Positions 37,181 to 46,329 of a stretch of DNA of 64,000 bases are shown here, one piece after another. The DNA comes from a virus. Position 1 is the stretch's first letter, and the number at the start of each line of letters is the position of its first letter. The notes under the pieces were generated by a model. The model was given only the letters and a program-made list of their open reading frames with translations. It did not search any database and had not been told where the DNA came from. The translations under genes were made by a program, and so were the position numbers. The DNA is taken from positions 248,001-312,000 of IMG/VR virus record IMGVR_UViG_3300036770_003657. One strand, 5' to 3'.

Positions 37181-39439
37181 CTAACTTTTCTTAGCCTTAC
37201 CTGCTTTCATATTAGCCATCCAATGTGCCAGTTGTCCTTTACGCCCACCTTGCTTGGCTACCTTACGTAGAGTGCTCACTGATGCCTTAGTTGGAACACC
37301 GTGGCGTTTACTATCACCTTTATCTTGGGGATTACGACCATCAGCAAAGTTTTCCGCTACACCTTGCTTGCCTCTGAGTGTGATGGTGCTATCAGGCGCT
37401 ATGTTGATTAGTCGGTCATTTAATAGACTTTGATAAACACGACGTTGTTCAGGCGAAATACCATTGCGGTCTGGCTTGAATGGCAGGCCATGTTGTTGTG
37501 CTGTTTCTATGGCTTTCAACAACAGCAGTTTGCCAAAACCCTGACCTCGGTATTGGTCAGAATGAATGTAAACATCATTTTCTACATCATCGGTTTCAGG
37601 GAAATATTGATATGAAAAGAACCCTGGGTTGTTGTTGTCTATGACCATTTCAACTTCAAAAGCAGTTTCAAAGTCATCGTATGAACTCACATGAAAGGTT
37701 GGCTGACCGACATCTTCCGCTAAACCTTGCTTTACTAATTGTAATAACGGAATAGGTTTATCAAACATTTTTTTCTCAGCATCTGGTCCGTAGCCCATAC
37801 TGTATCCATATATTGGTCTATCTCTATATCTAGGATCTATTGATAATTTTTTAAGAGCAGCATTGATATCACTGCCGCCTACACTGACACCACCGCCAGC
37901 GGGACTGGTAATTACTAGAAAACTATTTTGTGTTTTACCTCGTTCTTGTTCGCGTTCTTTTTTACGTTGGCTGTAAAGTTGAATAATACGTTTCTTAACC
38001 TGTTCAGGACTAAAGTCTCTACGACCATACACGATAGGCACATTTAATTTGTTAGCATAATCTAAAAACATATTCCTTTGATCGAATCCTTTTGCTCCGC
38101 TGAACAAGTTTATCAATACGTCTGCCAGTTTAGTTATGGGATCTGGGTCTATTTCTTGACTAAAATGTTGGTTACCTACAGGAGCATCTGCGATTACAAT
38201 TCCAGTTATATATTTGTCTAAGTTAGGTAAGTTTTTAACATTTAAATGTTCTTCACTTTCCCATCTACGACTTTGCGTCACAGTTCCTTTTATGATATCC
38301 GTTGGTTCAGCGCCATCATATCTCATACCATTACCTCGACCAGTTTGTTTAACTTTTTCTATTTCACGAGCATTTTTTGGATCAGATAACCAAGCCTGTC
38401 GTTTCTTTTCGTCCCAGCCACTATCTTGTCCGCCGGCCTGTAATTTTCTACCATAATCCCTAGATAGTAATTCTTGATCAAGTCTTATGCCGTATGGCTG
38501 TTTAAATAATTGTCCTTCATGAGGAATAAATTGTCTAGTATAATCTCTAGTGAGATAGATCTTGCCTCCAGGAGACACTAATTGATTAGAATGTAGAATC
38601 CTAATTAGATTATTCCAAGAAGTAAAGTGATACAGTGGTGCTGACTTAGATTCTCTTAAAGTTTTTTTTTTACTTACAGATTCATTTACGCCCGCTGTAC
38701 CACCATCTATTACATCAGTGACTTCACGCTTGGGCAGACTGCTTAAGGCGTGTATCTGCATTGAGTCTAGGTCCTTGAAACTGGGTTCTATTTTCCTAGC
38801 GTGAGCTACAGCCGCCACTCGATCAGGAGCCCTAACCTTAACTGCCACTGTGGGTGTATCTTTATCTAGATTATACACAAACCAAATAGGCATAAAACTA
38901 CCGTGTTGTGGTTTTTGACTACTTTGGAACTTTTCAGGTGCCTCACCCTTGACTATAACAAACATAAAACCATTGCCACTCTTATGCCTATATAAAGGAT
39001 CTTTTTGGATTTCATCAAATGGTAAGACATGCCAACCTACCTGCTTGGCCACACGCTTGGTTATGGTGTCATACATTCTAGCCCTTGACTGTTCATCTGC
39101 TGTGAAGAACAATCTATCTGGTTTATACATTTCTACAAAGTCTTTACAGGCTTGTATAACTGTGGCAAAAATTACACTGGTGTTACCACCACCTGTTATA
39201 GCAAATGATTCGTCTACTTTAAATTGAACTTCATATTCTTTACGCTGTGGATGCGGATATTCACCAAATTCTATTTCTAATTCAACTTCTTCCTCGTTGC
39301 CATATTCACCACCATAGCCATTAGGATTGGTCACAGTGACATAGCCTCTAGCAGCCACATAGTCGCTGCCTTCAGCCCATTCCAGATCTACGGCTAGTTT
39401 AGGGTCAAAAAGTTCTGTGATAATTTCTTTGAAGCGCAT
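37181..39439 (-). CDS. 752-residue multidomain phage protein (ART-like + GNAT-like + basic tail)
   Basis: Four parts are visible. Residues 1-175: conserved phage domain (MRFKEIITELF, then SVIFATVIQACKDFV). About 265-420: a segment opening LYHFTSWNNLIRILHSNQL and GKIYLTRDYTRQF, resembling ADP-ribosyltransferase-fold proteins. About 590-690: a GNAT acetyltransferase-like domain with YRGQGFGKLLLLKAI. The C-terminal 55 residues (FADGRNPQDKGDSKRHG, GRKGQLAHWMANMKAGKAKKS) are a basic tail shared by several marine T4-like phage proteins. It may be a host-modifying effector. CATAAATA lies 4 nt before the ATG. Confidence 0.7.
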   Translation of the reverse strand: MRFKEIITELFDPKLAVDLEWAEGSDYVAARGYVTVTNPNGYGGEYGNEEEVELEIEFGEYPHPQRKEYEVQFKVDESFAITGGGNTSVIFATVIQACKDFVEMYKPDRLFFTADEQSRARMYDTITKRVAKQVGWHVLPFDEIQKDPLYRHKSGNGFMFVIVKGEAPEKFQSSQKPQHGSFMPIWFVYNLDKDTPTVAVKVRAPDRVAAVAHARKIEPSFKDLDSMQIHALSSLPKREVTDVIDGGTAGVNESVSKKKTLRESKSAPLYHFTSWNNLIRILHSNQLVSPGGKIYLTRDYTRQFIPHEGQLFKQPYGIRLDQELLSRDYGRKLQAGGQDSGWDEKKRQAWLSDPKNAREIEKVKQTGRGNGMRYDGAEPTDIIKGTVTQSRRWESEEHLNVKNLPNLDKYITGIVIADAPVGNQHFSQEIDPDPITKLADVLINLFSGAKGFDQRNMFLDYANKLNVPIVYGRRDFSPEQVKKRIIQLYSQRKKEREQERGKTQNSFLVITSPAGGGVSVGGSDINAALKKLSIDPRYRDRPIYGYSMGYGPDAEKKMFDKPIPLLQLVKQGLAEDVGQPTFHVSSYDDFETAFEVEMVIDNNNPGFFSYQYFPETDDVENDVYIHSDQYRGQGFGKLLLLKAIETAQQHGLPFKPDRNGISPEQRRVYQSLLNDRLINIAPDSTITLRGKQGVAENFADGRNPQDKGDSKRHGVPTKASVSTLRKVAKQGGRKGQLAHWMANMKAGKAKKS

Positions 39440-39443
39440 TTAT

Positions 39444-39451
39444 TATTTATG
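39444..39451 (-). promoter_or_regulatory. T4-type late box CATAAATA
   Basis: Located between the tRNA 3' end and the 752-residue gene, 4 nt before its ATG; no Shine-Dalgarno is visible. Confidence 0.45.
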
Positions 39452-39453
39452 CG

Positions 39454-39548
39454 TGGTAGTAGGTAAGGGTTACGATCCCTTCCGTTCCAGCCCATCTGAC
39501 CAGTCTCCAGAGTTTATAAGTCTCCGCCGCACACCAGTGCTACCTACC
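39454..39548 (-). tRNA. Class-II tRNA with odd D- and anticodon arms (95 nt)
   Basis: Acceptor GGTAGGT/ACCTACT with encoded ACCA; T-arm AAGGG-ATCGTAA-CCCTT; a long variable arm gives 95 nt. The D-arm is minimal (GCAC-TGGT-GTGC) and the anticodon stem has an A-A mismatch; centring the loop gives UAU, but class-II tRNAs normally carry Leu, Ser or Tyr, so the identity is uncertain. A sigma70 promoter starts just upstream, so it is probably transcribed. Confidence 0.6.
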
Positions 39549-39556
39549 ATAAACAT

Positions 39557-39585
39557 AGTATATAATAATTAATTAGCAATGTCAA
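39557..39585 (-). promoter_or_regulatory. sigma70 promoter ahead of the class-II tRNA
   Basis: Minus strand TTGACA (39580-39585), 17-bp spacer, TATACT (39557-39562); the expected start is within 2-3 nt of the tRNA 5' base. Confidence 0.8.
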
Positions 39586-39590
39586 TTAGG

Positions 39591-40343
39591 TTATAGTGCG
39601 TGTTTTACCGAATATCCTACAAACTCCCAGCAATTGTTATTATATACATTGTTAGGATTCATACAAGTTTCCCTACGAGCATCATGATAGAAAAACTTTT
39701 GTGCCTTACACTTATCCAATACACTGTCAATCAAATGAAAAGGTCCACCTGGAACACAATGTATTTCTTCCGCATCATAAATTATTGGAAGCCATTCAAA
39801 TATATTGCTAGTTTTTTTAGGGGTAATTTCAACAATGTCAAGACCAGAGCTTATTTTATCCTTTTGTATATGTTTAACAGTTCCATTTGTAAACTTGTCC
39901 CAAAAGAAACACAGTGCATAAGGATTCTTAGGCTTTATAGTGTTTATAAATTCCTCATTGTATAGTTCTCTTTTAGGTAATTGGAATTTATTGTATCTGT
40001 ACTCGAATGGATGTCCTACACTTTTGTAAAAATATTCTTGATACTTTCTTAAGTCTACATTGGTAGTTGCTACGCTATAATATTTTAAGTCCAATTTAGC
40101 TGCTAGTTTTTGGAGATGCTGTTCATGACTTACTCCTAATAAGGCTATTTGCTCGCCTGGGTGTAAAATAACATTATCTGCATCCTCATATAGATAAGTT
40201 AAAGGTATTTCCCATTGTGGGTAACATACTATATGAACTTCTCTATGATCATATACTTCAGACCTAAGATGATGAATAAGACCATTAGAAATAATATGAT
40301 CACCTAACCCACCTCTAGTGGCCAATAATAATCCTTGTGTCAT
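39591..40343 (-). CDS. GT9/heptosyltransferase-like glycosyltransferase
   Basis: 250 residues. LLLATRGGLGDHIISNGLI is the N-terminal GT-B loop of ADP-heptose/GT9-type enzymes, and EEIHCVPGGPFHLIDSV resembles their donor-site motif. Last gene of the long operon headed by ferrochelatase. Probably adds a sugar to a surface glycan. Confidence 0.72.
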   Translation of the reverse strand: MTQGLLLATRGGLGDHIISNGLIHHLRSEVYDHREVHIVCYPQWEIPLTYLYEDADNVILHPGEQIALLGVSHEQHLQKLAAKLDLKYYSVATTNVDLRKYQEYFYKSVGHPFEYRYNKFQLPKRELYNEEFINTIKPKNPYALCFFWDKFTNGTVKHIQKDKISSGLDIVEITPKKTSNIFEWLPIIYDAEEIHCVPGGPFHLIDSVLDKCKAQKFFYHDARRETCMNPNNVYNNNCWEFVGYSVKHAL

Positions 40344-40344
40344 A

Positions 40345-40944
40345 TTATCTCACTATAAGTACAGCATCGTCCGCACGATTGCCTTTATACCAACCATGTA
40401 TTTCAACAGTAAGTGATGGATTGTATTCTTTAATGTATTGATCAATGTGTGCTGCTAATTGATGAATATGACCCACATCCTCAATAATATAAACTCCACC
40501 CCATTCTAGGTATGGAATAAAATTTTTAAATGTTTGTAGTTGTGCTTCCAGGCTATGATCACCGTCATCAATAATGAACTTAAATTTGACACCACCTAAT
40601 CTTTGACTTACTTCAGTTGTGTTGGTACTATCACAGGTTTTTAAATGAACTCTTGGATAGTTATTATTGATGTCTTGAATAATTTGATTTACATCAATTC
40701 CTTTATTGGCTAATAGATGCCCAATATGATCCGTATTTTGTGCCCAATTATCTATTCCATAGATATGTGCATCTGTAAAGAACTCGTTGAACATTTTGAT
40801 ACTACCACAAGTCAAACACCCTATCTCTAAAAAATTTAGTTGTTCGTACTTGTAAGGTCCAAATATTTCATCATATTTTTCTATGTATGAATGATAGGTC
40901 CCTTTATCTGTATCATACTTGTGGTGTATATCTGCTAATTTCAT
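40345..40944 (-). CDS. Class-I SAM-dependent methyltransferase (macrocin-O-methyltransferase-like)
   Basis: 199 residues. NFLEIGCLTCGS is SAM motif I; FIIDDGDHSLEAQL and WGGVYIIEDVG are motifs of the sugar O-methyltransferase group that acts on macrolide or glycan hydroxyls. It probably methylates a sugar in the neighbouring pathway. One base separates it from the GT9-like gene. Confidence 0.82.
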   Translation of the reverse strand: MKLADIHHKYDTDKGTYHSYIEKYDEIFGPYKYEQLNFLEIGCLTCGSIKMFNEFFTDAHIYGIDNWAQNTDHIGHLLANKGIDVNQIIQDINNNYPRVHLKTCDSTNTTEVSQRLGGVKFKFIIDDGDHSLEAQLQTFKNFIPYLEWGGVYIIEDVGHIHQLAAHIDQYIKEYNPSLTVEIHGWYKGNRADDAVLIVR

Positions 40945-40955
40945 TTTTTACCTTT

Positions 40956-41567
40956 TTAAAATTGTTGAATAGTCGCTAAGAACTCGTCTTTATCTAAATT
41001 AAAAATACTGTTAGTAGTTTTCTTTATTGCTACACTACGATTAAAATTCAATAATTCGTTACTTATTATCTCATAGCCTAATTTAGTAACTAAATTTTCA
41101 AAGAATTCTGTACTAAAATAGTTATGACAATGGCCATACCATCTTAGATACAATTGACATTCTTCTGCATCTGGCATAATATGTATCATAACTCCATTTA
41201 CTTTAGTTATTTCGTGCATAATTTGCCACGCTTCATACTGATTATTAAAATGCTCAACAGTTCCTATATTAGTTATTACGTCATAAGTGTTAGCCATATC
41301 GGCAAAGTCCTCACTTACTTCAAAGTTTTTTCCAATATAAGGGTTGATTAATCTACGCATTAGAGGATTACCATCTGCTCCAATTGGTTGAATTATTGTA
41401 TTAATAGTACCCTTGCTAGTAAAATGACTTGAGTTATAAGTACTATCTTCGTCACCTATTTCTGCTATTTTAAGGCCATTCCAATTTGATCCATGTACCC
41501 TAGTAATAGCATCACTAATAAACTCTATATAACTTTCTGGAAAAGTTCCGTTAACCTTGTATCCCAT
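40956..41567 (-). CDS. SAM-dependent methyltransferase-like protein
   Basis: 203 residues. KIAEIGDEDSTYNSSHF stands at motif I, YDVITNIGTVEHFNNQYEAW is the Methyltransf_11-type motif IV region, and VNGVMIHIMPD follows. The glycine motif is atypical (EIGDED), so activity is less sure. Part of the same operon. Confidence 0.7.
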   Translation of the reverse strand: MGYKVNGTFPESYIEFISDAITRVHGSNWNGLKIAEIGDEDSTYNSSHFTSKGTINTIIQPIGADGNPLMRRLINPYIGKNFEVSEDFADMANTYDVITNIGTVEHFNNQYEAWQIMHEITKVNGVMIHIMPDAEECQLYLRWYGHCHNYFSTEFFENLVTKLGYEIISNELLNFNRSVAIKKTTNSIFNLDKDEFLATIQQF

Positions 41568-41590
41568 GATTCTGCTCCTTTGTACTATAT

Positions 41591-42445
41591 TTACACATTA
41601 GCAAATCGTTTAAGTAACAGGGCAGTTTGTAAAAATGTGCTGCGATGATCAGTGTTTATGACTGTGCTACGGCTTAATACCAATAAATCTACCATGGCTT
41701 CTATAACGCTAAGCCTAGATCTTTTTACATTAAAAGCAAATTGATGGCCAAACTCGTCACGAGTAACAGTATTCCATCCACCATTTGGATCAAGCATTTC
41801 TACATAACTTTTTTTATCGTAGGTTCTAACATTGGTGCAGGAATTTTTAAACTTATCTTCTGCACTGCGATCATCACTACAAACAAAATAAAGTTTATCT
41901 TGATTAGCGTTCATTTGTGCTATAAAATCTTCTTCATTTAGTTGATATGCATGATCAGTTCTACGCACATGTAATCCGTAATACTCGTAAGGACCAAAAT
42001 TAGTGTTAATAAATTGTCTAGCAGTACTTACAATATCATCTCTAAAAGGGATCATATCAACTATTGGCATTAGGTTATTGACGTCAACCCATGGACAAAT
42101 TATACTAGTATAAAATAAGATATTCCTATCATCTCTATCTTTAAGAAATTGATCAATACCCATGTAAATACCCATACAATTATGCTGTTCAACATTGGCG
42201 CCCCAAGGATTCCAATGTACTAAATTGATAGGATCATATTCTGTGAAAAAAGTATCTTTATCAAAGTCTTTAAATTCAGGTATTCTGGAATTAAAAATAT
42301 CAGTAAAACTAGCTTCAGTCCATCTAGTTTGAGGCCATATAATATAAGGGTCTCTATCACAGGCCCATGCTAAAAATAAGCCACTAATTAAACTATTGTA
42401 CCTATTCCCAAAACCACCATCACAATAGATAAATGCTTTAGACAT
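41591..42445 (-). CDS. Fucosyltransferase-like glycosyltransferase (GT-B)
   Basis: 284 residues. YCDGGFGNRYNSLISGL at the N-terminus and GLHVRRTDHAYQ in the middle are the motifs of NodZ/alpha-fucosyltransferase-type enzymes (H.RR.D), and FVCSDDRSAEDKF is the donor-binding block. Donor would be GDP-fucose or a related GDP-sugar; the GDP-mannose 3,5-epimerase two genes upstream could make GDP-galactose instead. Confidence 0.78.
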   Translation of the reverse strand: MSKAFIYCDGGFGNRYNSLISGLFLAWACDRDPYIIWPQTRWTEASFTDIFNSRIPEFKDFDKDTFFTEYDPINLVHWNPWGANVEQHNCMGIYMGIDQFLKDRDDRNILFYTSIICPWVDVNNLMPIVDMIPFRDDIVSTARQFINTNFGPYEYYGLHVRRTDHAYQLNEEDFIAQMNANQDKLYFVCSDDRSAEDKFKNSCTNVRTYDKKSYVEMLDPNGGWNTVTRDEFGHQFAFNVKRSRLSVIEAMVDLLVLSRSTVINTDHRSTFLQTALLLKRFANV

Positions 42446-42971
42446 ATGCCACTATGATATCGTTAGGTTCGCATCCGTCTGCCAAGTATATTTGATAGTT
42501 AGGATTAATAGTTAAAATTTTACTTTTAACATCATCTTCACTTGTTCCTACACCCCAATATACTCCAAACATTCTTCTATCATCAACTAGTATAGTATGA
42601 GTATTAATACCATGATCACGAATTTGTTCTAGTTCGTCAATAACTGGGCACGTTGATTTACCTATGATACCAGCATCAGCATGAGCGTCTAACCAAAAGG
42701 TTACAGGTTCATCAATATATTTTAAAATGTCTTTTAACATAAGGGCGCTATCACCAATGAATAATTCAACTCTTCCTTGTTCAATTTCTCGTTTAAACTT
42801 TATTGAACCTTCATGATGAAATTTACTATCAATATCAATACTGTAAATTTTTTCAAACCCACATTCAAGGGCTACTTCAATTCCATAACCGTGCTGTGTA
42901 CCTGTTTCTATGAATACTCTATTTGGGTGTTTTAATAATAATTCTTTACTTAATGATTTAAAAATGACCAT
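42438..42971 (-). CDS. Class-I methyltransferase-like protein
   Basis: 177 residues. FIETGTQHGYGIEVALECGF resembles SAM motif I, IYSIDIDSKFH is motif II and FWLDAHADAG a later block. The ATG at 42971 follows the epimerase stop by 2 nt with a GGA-type ribosome site; an earlier start would overlap the epimerase. Probably a sugar or small-molecule methyltransferase. Confidence 0.65.
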   Translation of the reverse strand: MVIFKSLSKELLLKHPNRVFIETGTQHGYGIEVALECGFEKIYSIDIDSKFHHEGSIKFKREIEQGRVELFIGDSALMLKDILKYIDEPVTFWLDAHADAGIIGKSTCPVIDELEQIRDHGINTHTILVDDRRMFGVYWGVGTSEDDVKSKILTINPNYQIYLADGCEPNDIIVAYV

Positions 42972-42973
42972 GT

Positions 42974-43942
42974 TTATTCCACTTGACTCTTTATCCAACG
43001 ATAAGTTTGTTCTATACCTTTATTTAACGCATACTTAGGAGCCCAATTTAATTTCTCATATATTAGTTTATTGTCACTATTACGTCCACGTACACCAGTA
43101 GGTCCATCAATATGTATAACCTTTAACTGTTTATTTTCTACACTGCATGCCATAGCAACAAGATCATTTATAGTGACCATTTCATCACTGCCTATATTAA
43201 CAGGTCCCGTAAAGTCACTTTGCATGAGTCTACGTACACCTTCTACACATTCATCAATATAAAGAAAGCTACGAGTTTGTAAACCATCGCCCCAAATTTC
43301 TATACTATCCTTAGCCTCAATAACCTTACGACATATGGCAGCAGGTGCTTTTTCCTTACCACCCCGCCATGTACCCTCTGGTCCATATATGTTATGAAAT
43401 CTAGCAATACGCACTTCTAAGTTAAAGTTCCTAGCATAGGCCAAGTACATACGCTCGCTGAATAACTTTTCCCATCCATATTCACTATCTGGGTTGGCAG
43501 GGTATGCGCTGGATTCTTCGCAGTTAGGATTATCGGGATCTAGTTGATTATGCTCGGGGTACATACAGGCACTAGAGCTATAAAATATTCTTGGCTTTGG
43601 ACCAAAGCTATGCTTGACTATTTGATCTAGTACCATAAGATTTATACTGGCACTGTTATGCATGATGTCAGCATCGTTATTGCCTGTAAAAATATATCCA
43701 GCACCCCCCATATCTGCTGCTAGTTGATATATTTCGTTAAATTGTTCTCCATCAAGATCTAGTACATATTTGACATCTGCTTCTCTACGTAGGTCACATA
43801 GTACAAAATCGTCAGCACAGTGATCGCTAAATTCAGGGTTCTTAAGATCAGCTCCTCTAACCCAATATCCTTCATTTTTTAATCTGCGTACAAGGTGACT
43901 ACCTATAAAACCACCTGCTCCCATTACTAGTGCTGTTTTCAT
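42974..43942 (-). CDS. GDP-mannose 3,5-epimerase-like SDR
   Basis: 322 residues. GAGGFIGSHLVRRL binds NAD; AADMGGAGYIF, YGWEKLFSERMY with the Tyr-xxx-Lys pair, RFHNIYGPEGTWRGG and KAPAA are nearly diagnostic for GDP-mannose 3,5-epimerase, which makes GDP-L-galactose (and GDP-L-gulose). It supplies an unusual GDP-sugar to the fucosyltransferase-like neighbour. Confidence 0.9.
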   Translation of the reverse strand: MKTALVMGAGGFIGSHLVRRLKNEGYWVRGADLKNPEFSDHCADDFVLCDLRREADVKYVLDLDGEQFNEIYQLAADMGGAGYIFTGNNDADIMHNSASINLMVLDQIVKHSFGPKPRIFYSSSACMYPEHNQLDPDNPNCEESSAYPANPDSEYGWEKLFSERMYLAYARNFNLEVRIARFHNIYGPEGTWRGGKEKAPAAICRKVIEAKDSIEIWGDGLQTRSFLYIDECVEGVRRLMQSDFTGPVNIGSDEMVTINDLVAMACSVENKQLKVIHIDGPTGVRGRNSDNKLIYEKLNWAPKYALNKGIEQTYRWIKSQVE

Positions 43943-45247
43943 TTAAAATCCTGTCTTAACTCCTGGTTGATAAGGATAATTATTCCTCATCAAGTATTCA
44001 TCTATACAACTCTTATACTTACTATTTTTTAAATCAGCAGTGAGCCATAAAAACTCCTGCACTACATCTCGATCTAAAAATGGATAACGACCTTCTATGC
44101 CATATGCTCCACTAACATATTCCTCTTTGGCTAGATAACTTTCCATAGTGCTGCCATAAAAACTGGCCCAAGGAAATATAGTGCTGAGATCCTCTGGAAA
44201 TAATCCACCAAAGTTACTATGGGGGAATATTTTATTACCACTAAATCCGTAATCACTGACGATCTCATCTGCTCCACTACCACTGAGATAGATCTTGAAT
44301 CCTTCCTTACGGGCTTGGTCACATATTAGGGCTAATCCTCTACTACCACTATCATGTGTTAGGCTACGATGATACTCGTTATAATCACTAGTGCTACTGT
44401 GTATAGTATATTTGAATTCTTCTGTGTTTAATATAATGTGCCTAAAACTAGATTCCCACTCTGGTGTATTACGATCTAGGTATTGGTGATGCTGTCTAAT
44501 ACGCTGATTTAATATATTGACATCTTCACTACCACTTACACTATACGCTTTATAATCTACACCACGACGATCTAGAGCACAGGCTATACTGCCACTATCA
44601 TATCCAGCACTGAGCCCAATGAAGATACGCTCTCTTAGTCTGCTGGTACGCTTTTCTATACTACGCTCAAAGGCACTAATCCAATCGTCAAATGTTTTTT
44701 TATGCTGTCGTAGATCCCAATCATATACACTGCCTACACTAGTCAATGTATATGTTGTCAAACATAACTTTATTATAGTATTAGCAGGCATCTTTTGTAT
44801 TTCTACAAAGCCCAGTCTCTGTAAGGGTGTATGATATGTACTAATGCCAAATTCATTACCATTTACCGCATAGAACAAAGGTTTGGTTTTAAACAAGTCT
44901 GTGCTGAATATGATATAGTTTTGATCAAAGTCCGCTAGTACTACAGCAAACTCTCCATCAAATTCTCTAGTAAAACTTGTGCCTTTATCCTTATAGGTAG
45001 GAATAATTACTAATCCGTCACTGGCATAGTCACCGTAGTTATATATTTCTCCATTGTGTAAGGCCACTATATTACCCTCTACAAATGGTTGTGGAGTAAA
45101 GGCGCCACTGATACTTAATAGATTATGTACAAAAGTCACACCGTTTTGCTTATGTATACTAGTATGATCTGGACCACGTAGTTTTAAAAAGTAGTTGATA
45201 CCATCAAAGTTTTGTATATTACGATTGGTGACTAATATGCTACACAT
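43943..45247 (-). CDS. Asparagine-synthetase-like amidotransferase with intact Cys2
   Basis: 434 residues, shorter than AsnB (~550). The N-terminal glutaminase keeps Cys2 (MCSILV), RGPDHT and HNGEIYNY; the PP-loop ATPase is GLSAGYDSGS (211-220), with SGSGADEIVSDYG as the second nucleotide site. Such enzymes form amides on sugars, peptides or other acids. Located between ferrochelatase and the GDP-sugar epimerase, so an amidated surface sugar (e.g. a uronamide) is a reasonable guess. Confidence 0.85.
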   Translation of the reverse strand: MCSILVTNRNIQNFDGINYFLKLRGPDHTSIHKQNGVTFVHNLLSISGAFTPQPFVEGNIVALHNGEIYNYGDYASDGLVIIPTYKDKGTSFTREFDGEFAVVLADFDQNYIIFSTDLFKTKPLFYAVNGNEFGISTYHTPLQRLGFVEIQKMPANTIIKLCLTTYTLTSVGSVYDWDLRQHKKTFDDWISAFERSIEKRTSRLRERIFIGLSAGYDSGSIACALDRRGVDYKAYSVSGSEDVNILNQRIRQHHQYLDRNTPEWESSFRHIILNTEEFKYTIHSSTSDYNEYHRSLTHDSGSRGLALICDQARKEGFKIYLSGSGADEIVSDYGFSGNKIFPHSNFGGLFPEDLSTIFPWASFYGSTMESYLAKEEYVSGAYGIEGRYPFLDRDVVQEFLWLTADLKNSKYKSCIDEYLMRNNYPYQPGVKTGF

Positions 45248-46329
45248 TAGAGTTTGGCTCCTAATTCAATAGCCAACTTATTTGTTTTAGCGTCATGATA
45301 GTGCTGCCATCCTGCTATGTTTTCTTCAACTACATCTGCTAGAACATAGCCAAGTTCTACACTGTCATTTAGACAAGGAATATAGTTAAACTCTTGTCCA
45401 CCGTTAGTAATAAAAGCATCACGGATTTCTATTTTAACTTCTTCTAATGTTTCCAAACAGTCACTGACAAAGCCAGGACATACTATGTCCAACCGTTTTA
45501 TACCTTGTTTGGCCAGTTCAATCACTGTAGGTTCCGTATATGGTTGAAGCCATTCAGCACGACCAAATCTACTTTGGAATGTTACCATATATTCGTCTTT
45601 ACTTAGATTTAAATTATCAGCGACTAGTCTAGCAGTCTTATAACATTCACAATGATAAGGATCGCCTAACATTAAGTTACGCTTGGGTACACCGTGGAAA
45701 CTCATAATTAATTTTTCACCTCTGCCATTCTTATCCCAGTGTCGTCTAATATTAGTGCTCAATGCTTCTATGTACATGGGATTATCATGGAAGTTACGTA
45801 CAAACCTAAACTCTGGTAGGTTACGCCAGGTGCTAAACTCTCTAGCTACAGCATCAAAGGTAGTAGCTGTAGTGGCTCCGCTGTAGTGTGGATATAAAGG
45901 TAATAGTAATAATTTGGTAACTCCTTGTTCACGCAGTAGGTTAAGTTTACTATGTATGCTAGGGTTGCCATAACGCATAGCATAGTCCACTATGACATCA
46001 TCGTATCCTCTATTTTTAAGTTCTATTCTAAGGTTACTGGCCTGTGCCTCTGTATATATTTTAAGTGGACTACCATCCTTAGTCCAAATACTGGCATACT
46101 TTTTAGCACTTTGACGGGGTCTAGTATTTAGGATAATACCGTTTAGTATAATACTCCAAAGCAGGCGTGGTATCTCTACCACTCTAGGATCACTTAAGAA
46201 TTCTTTTAAGTATCTACGCACTGCTTTAGGTGTAGCGTCATCTGGTGTGCCCAGTTGAACTAAGAGTACTGCCGTTTTAGTTTTTTGTCCGTGTATGAAA
46301 TTAGTTTGGCTTGAATAGTTGTTAAACAT
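45247..46329 (-). CDS. hemH: Ferrochelatase (HemH)
   Basis: 360 residues, the bacterial length. It inserts Fe2+ into protoporphyrin IX, the last heme step. His212 in SFHGVPKR and Glu293 in CLETLEE are the metal-site residues; QLGTPD and FQSRFGRAEWLQPYT are family blocks. It heads a surface-sugar operon, 19 kb from hemC-hemE. No strong Shine-Dalgarno is visible. Its stop overlaps the next start (TAATG). Confidence 0.95.
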   Translation of the reverse strand: MFNNYSSQTNFIHGQKTKTAVLLVQLGTPDDATPKAVRRYLKEFLSDPRVVEIPRLLWSIILNGIILNTRPRQSAKKYASIWTKDGSPLKIYTEAQASNLRIELKNRGYDDVIVDYAMRYGNPSIHSKLNLLREQGVTKLLLLPLYPHYSGATTATTFDAVAREFSTWRNLPEFRFVRNFHDNPMYIEALSTNIRRHWDKNGRGEKLIMSFHGVPKRNLMLGDPYHCECYKTARLVADNLNLSKDEYMVTFQSRFGRAEWLQPYTEPTVIELAKQGIKRLDIVCPGFVSDCLETLEEVKIEIRDAFITNGGQEFNYIPCLNDSVELGYVLADVVEENIAGWQHYHDAKTNKLAIELGAKL

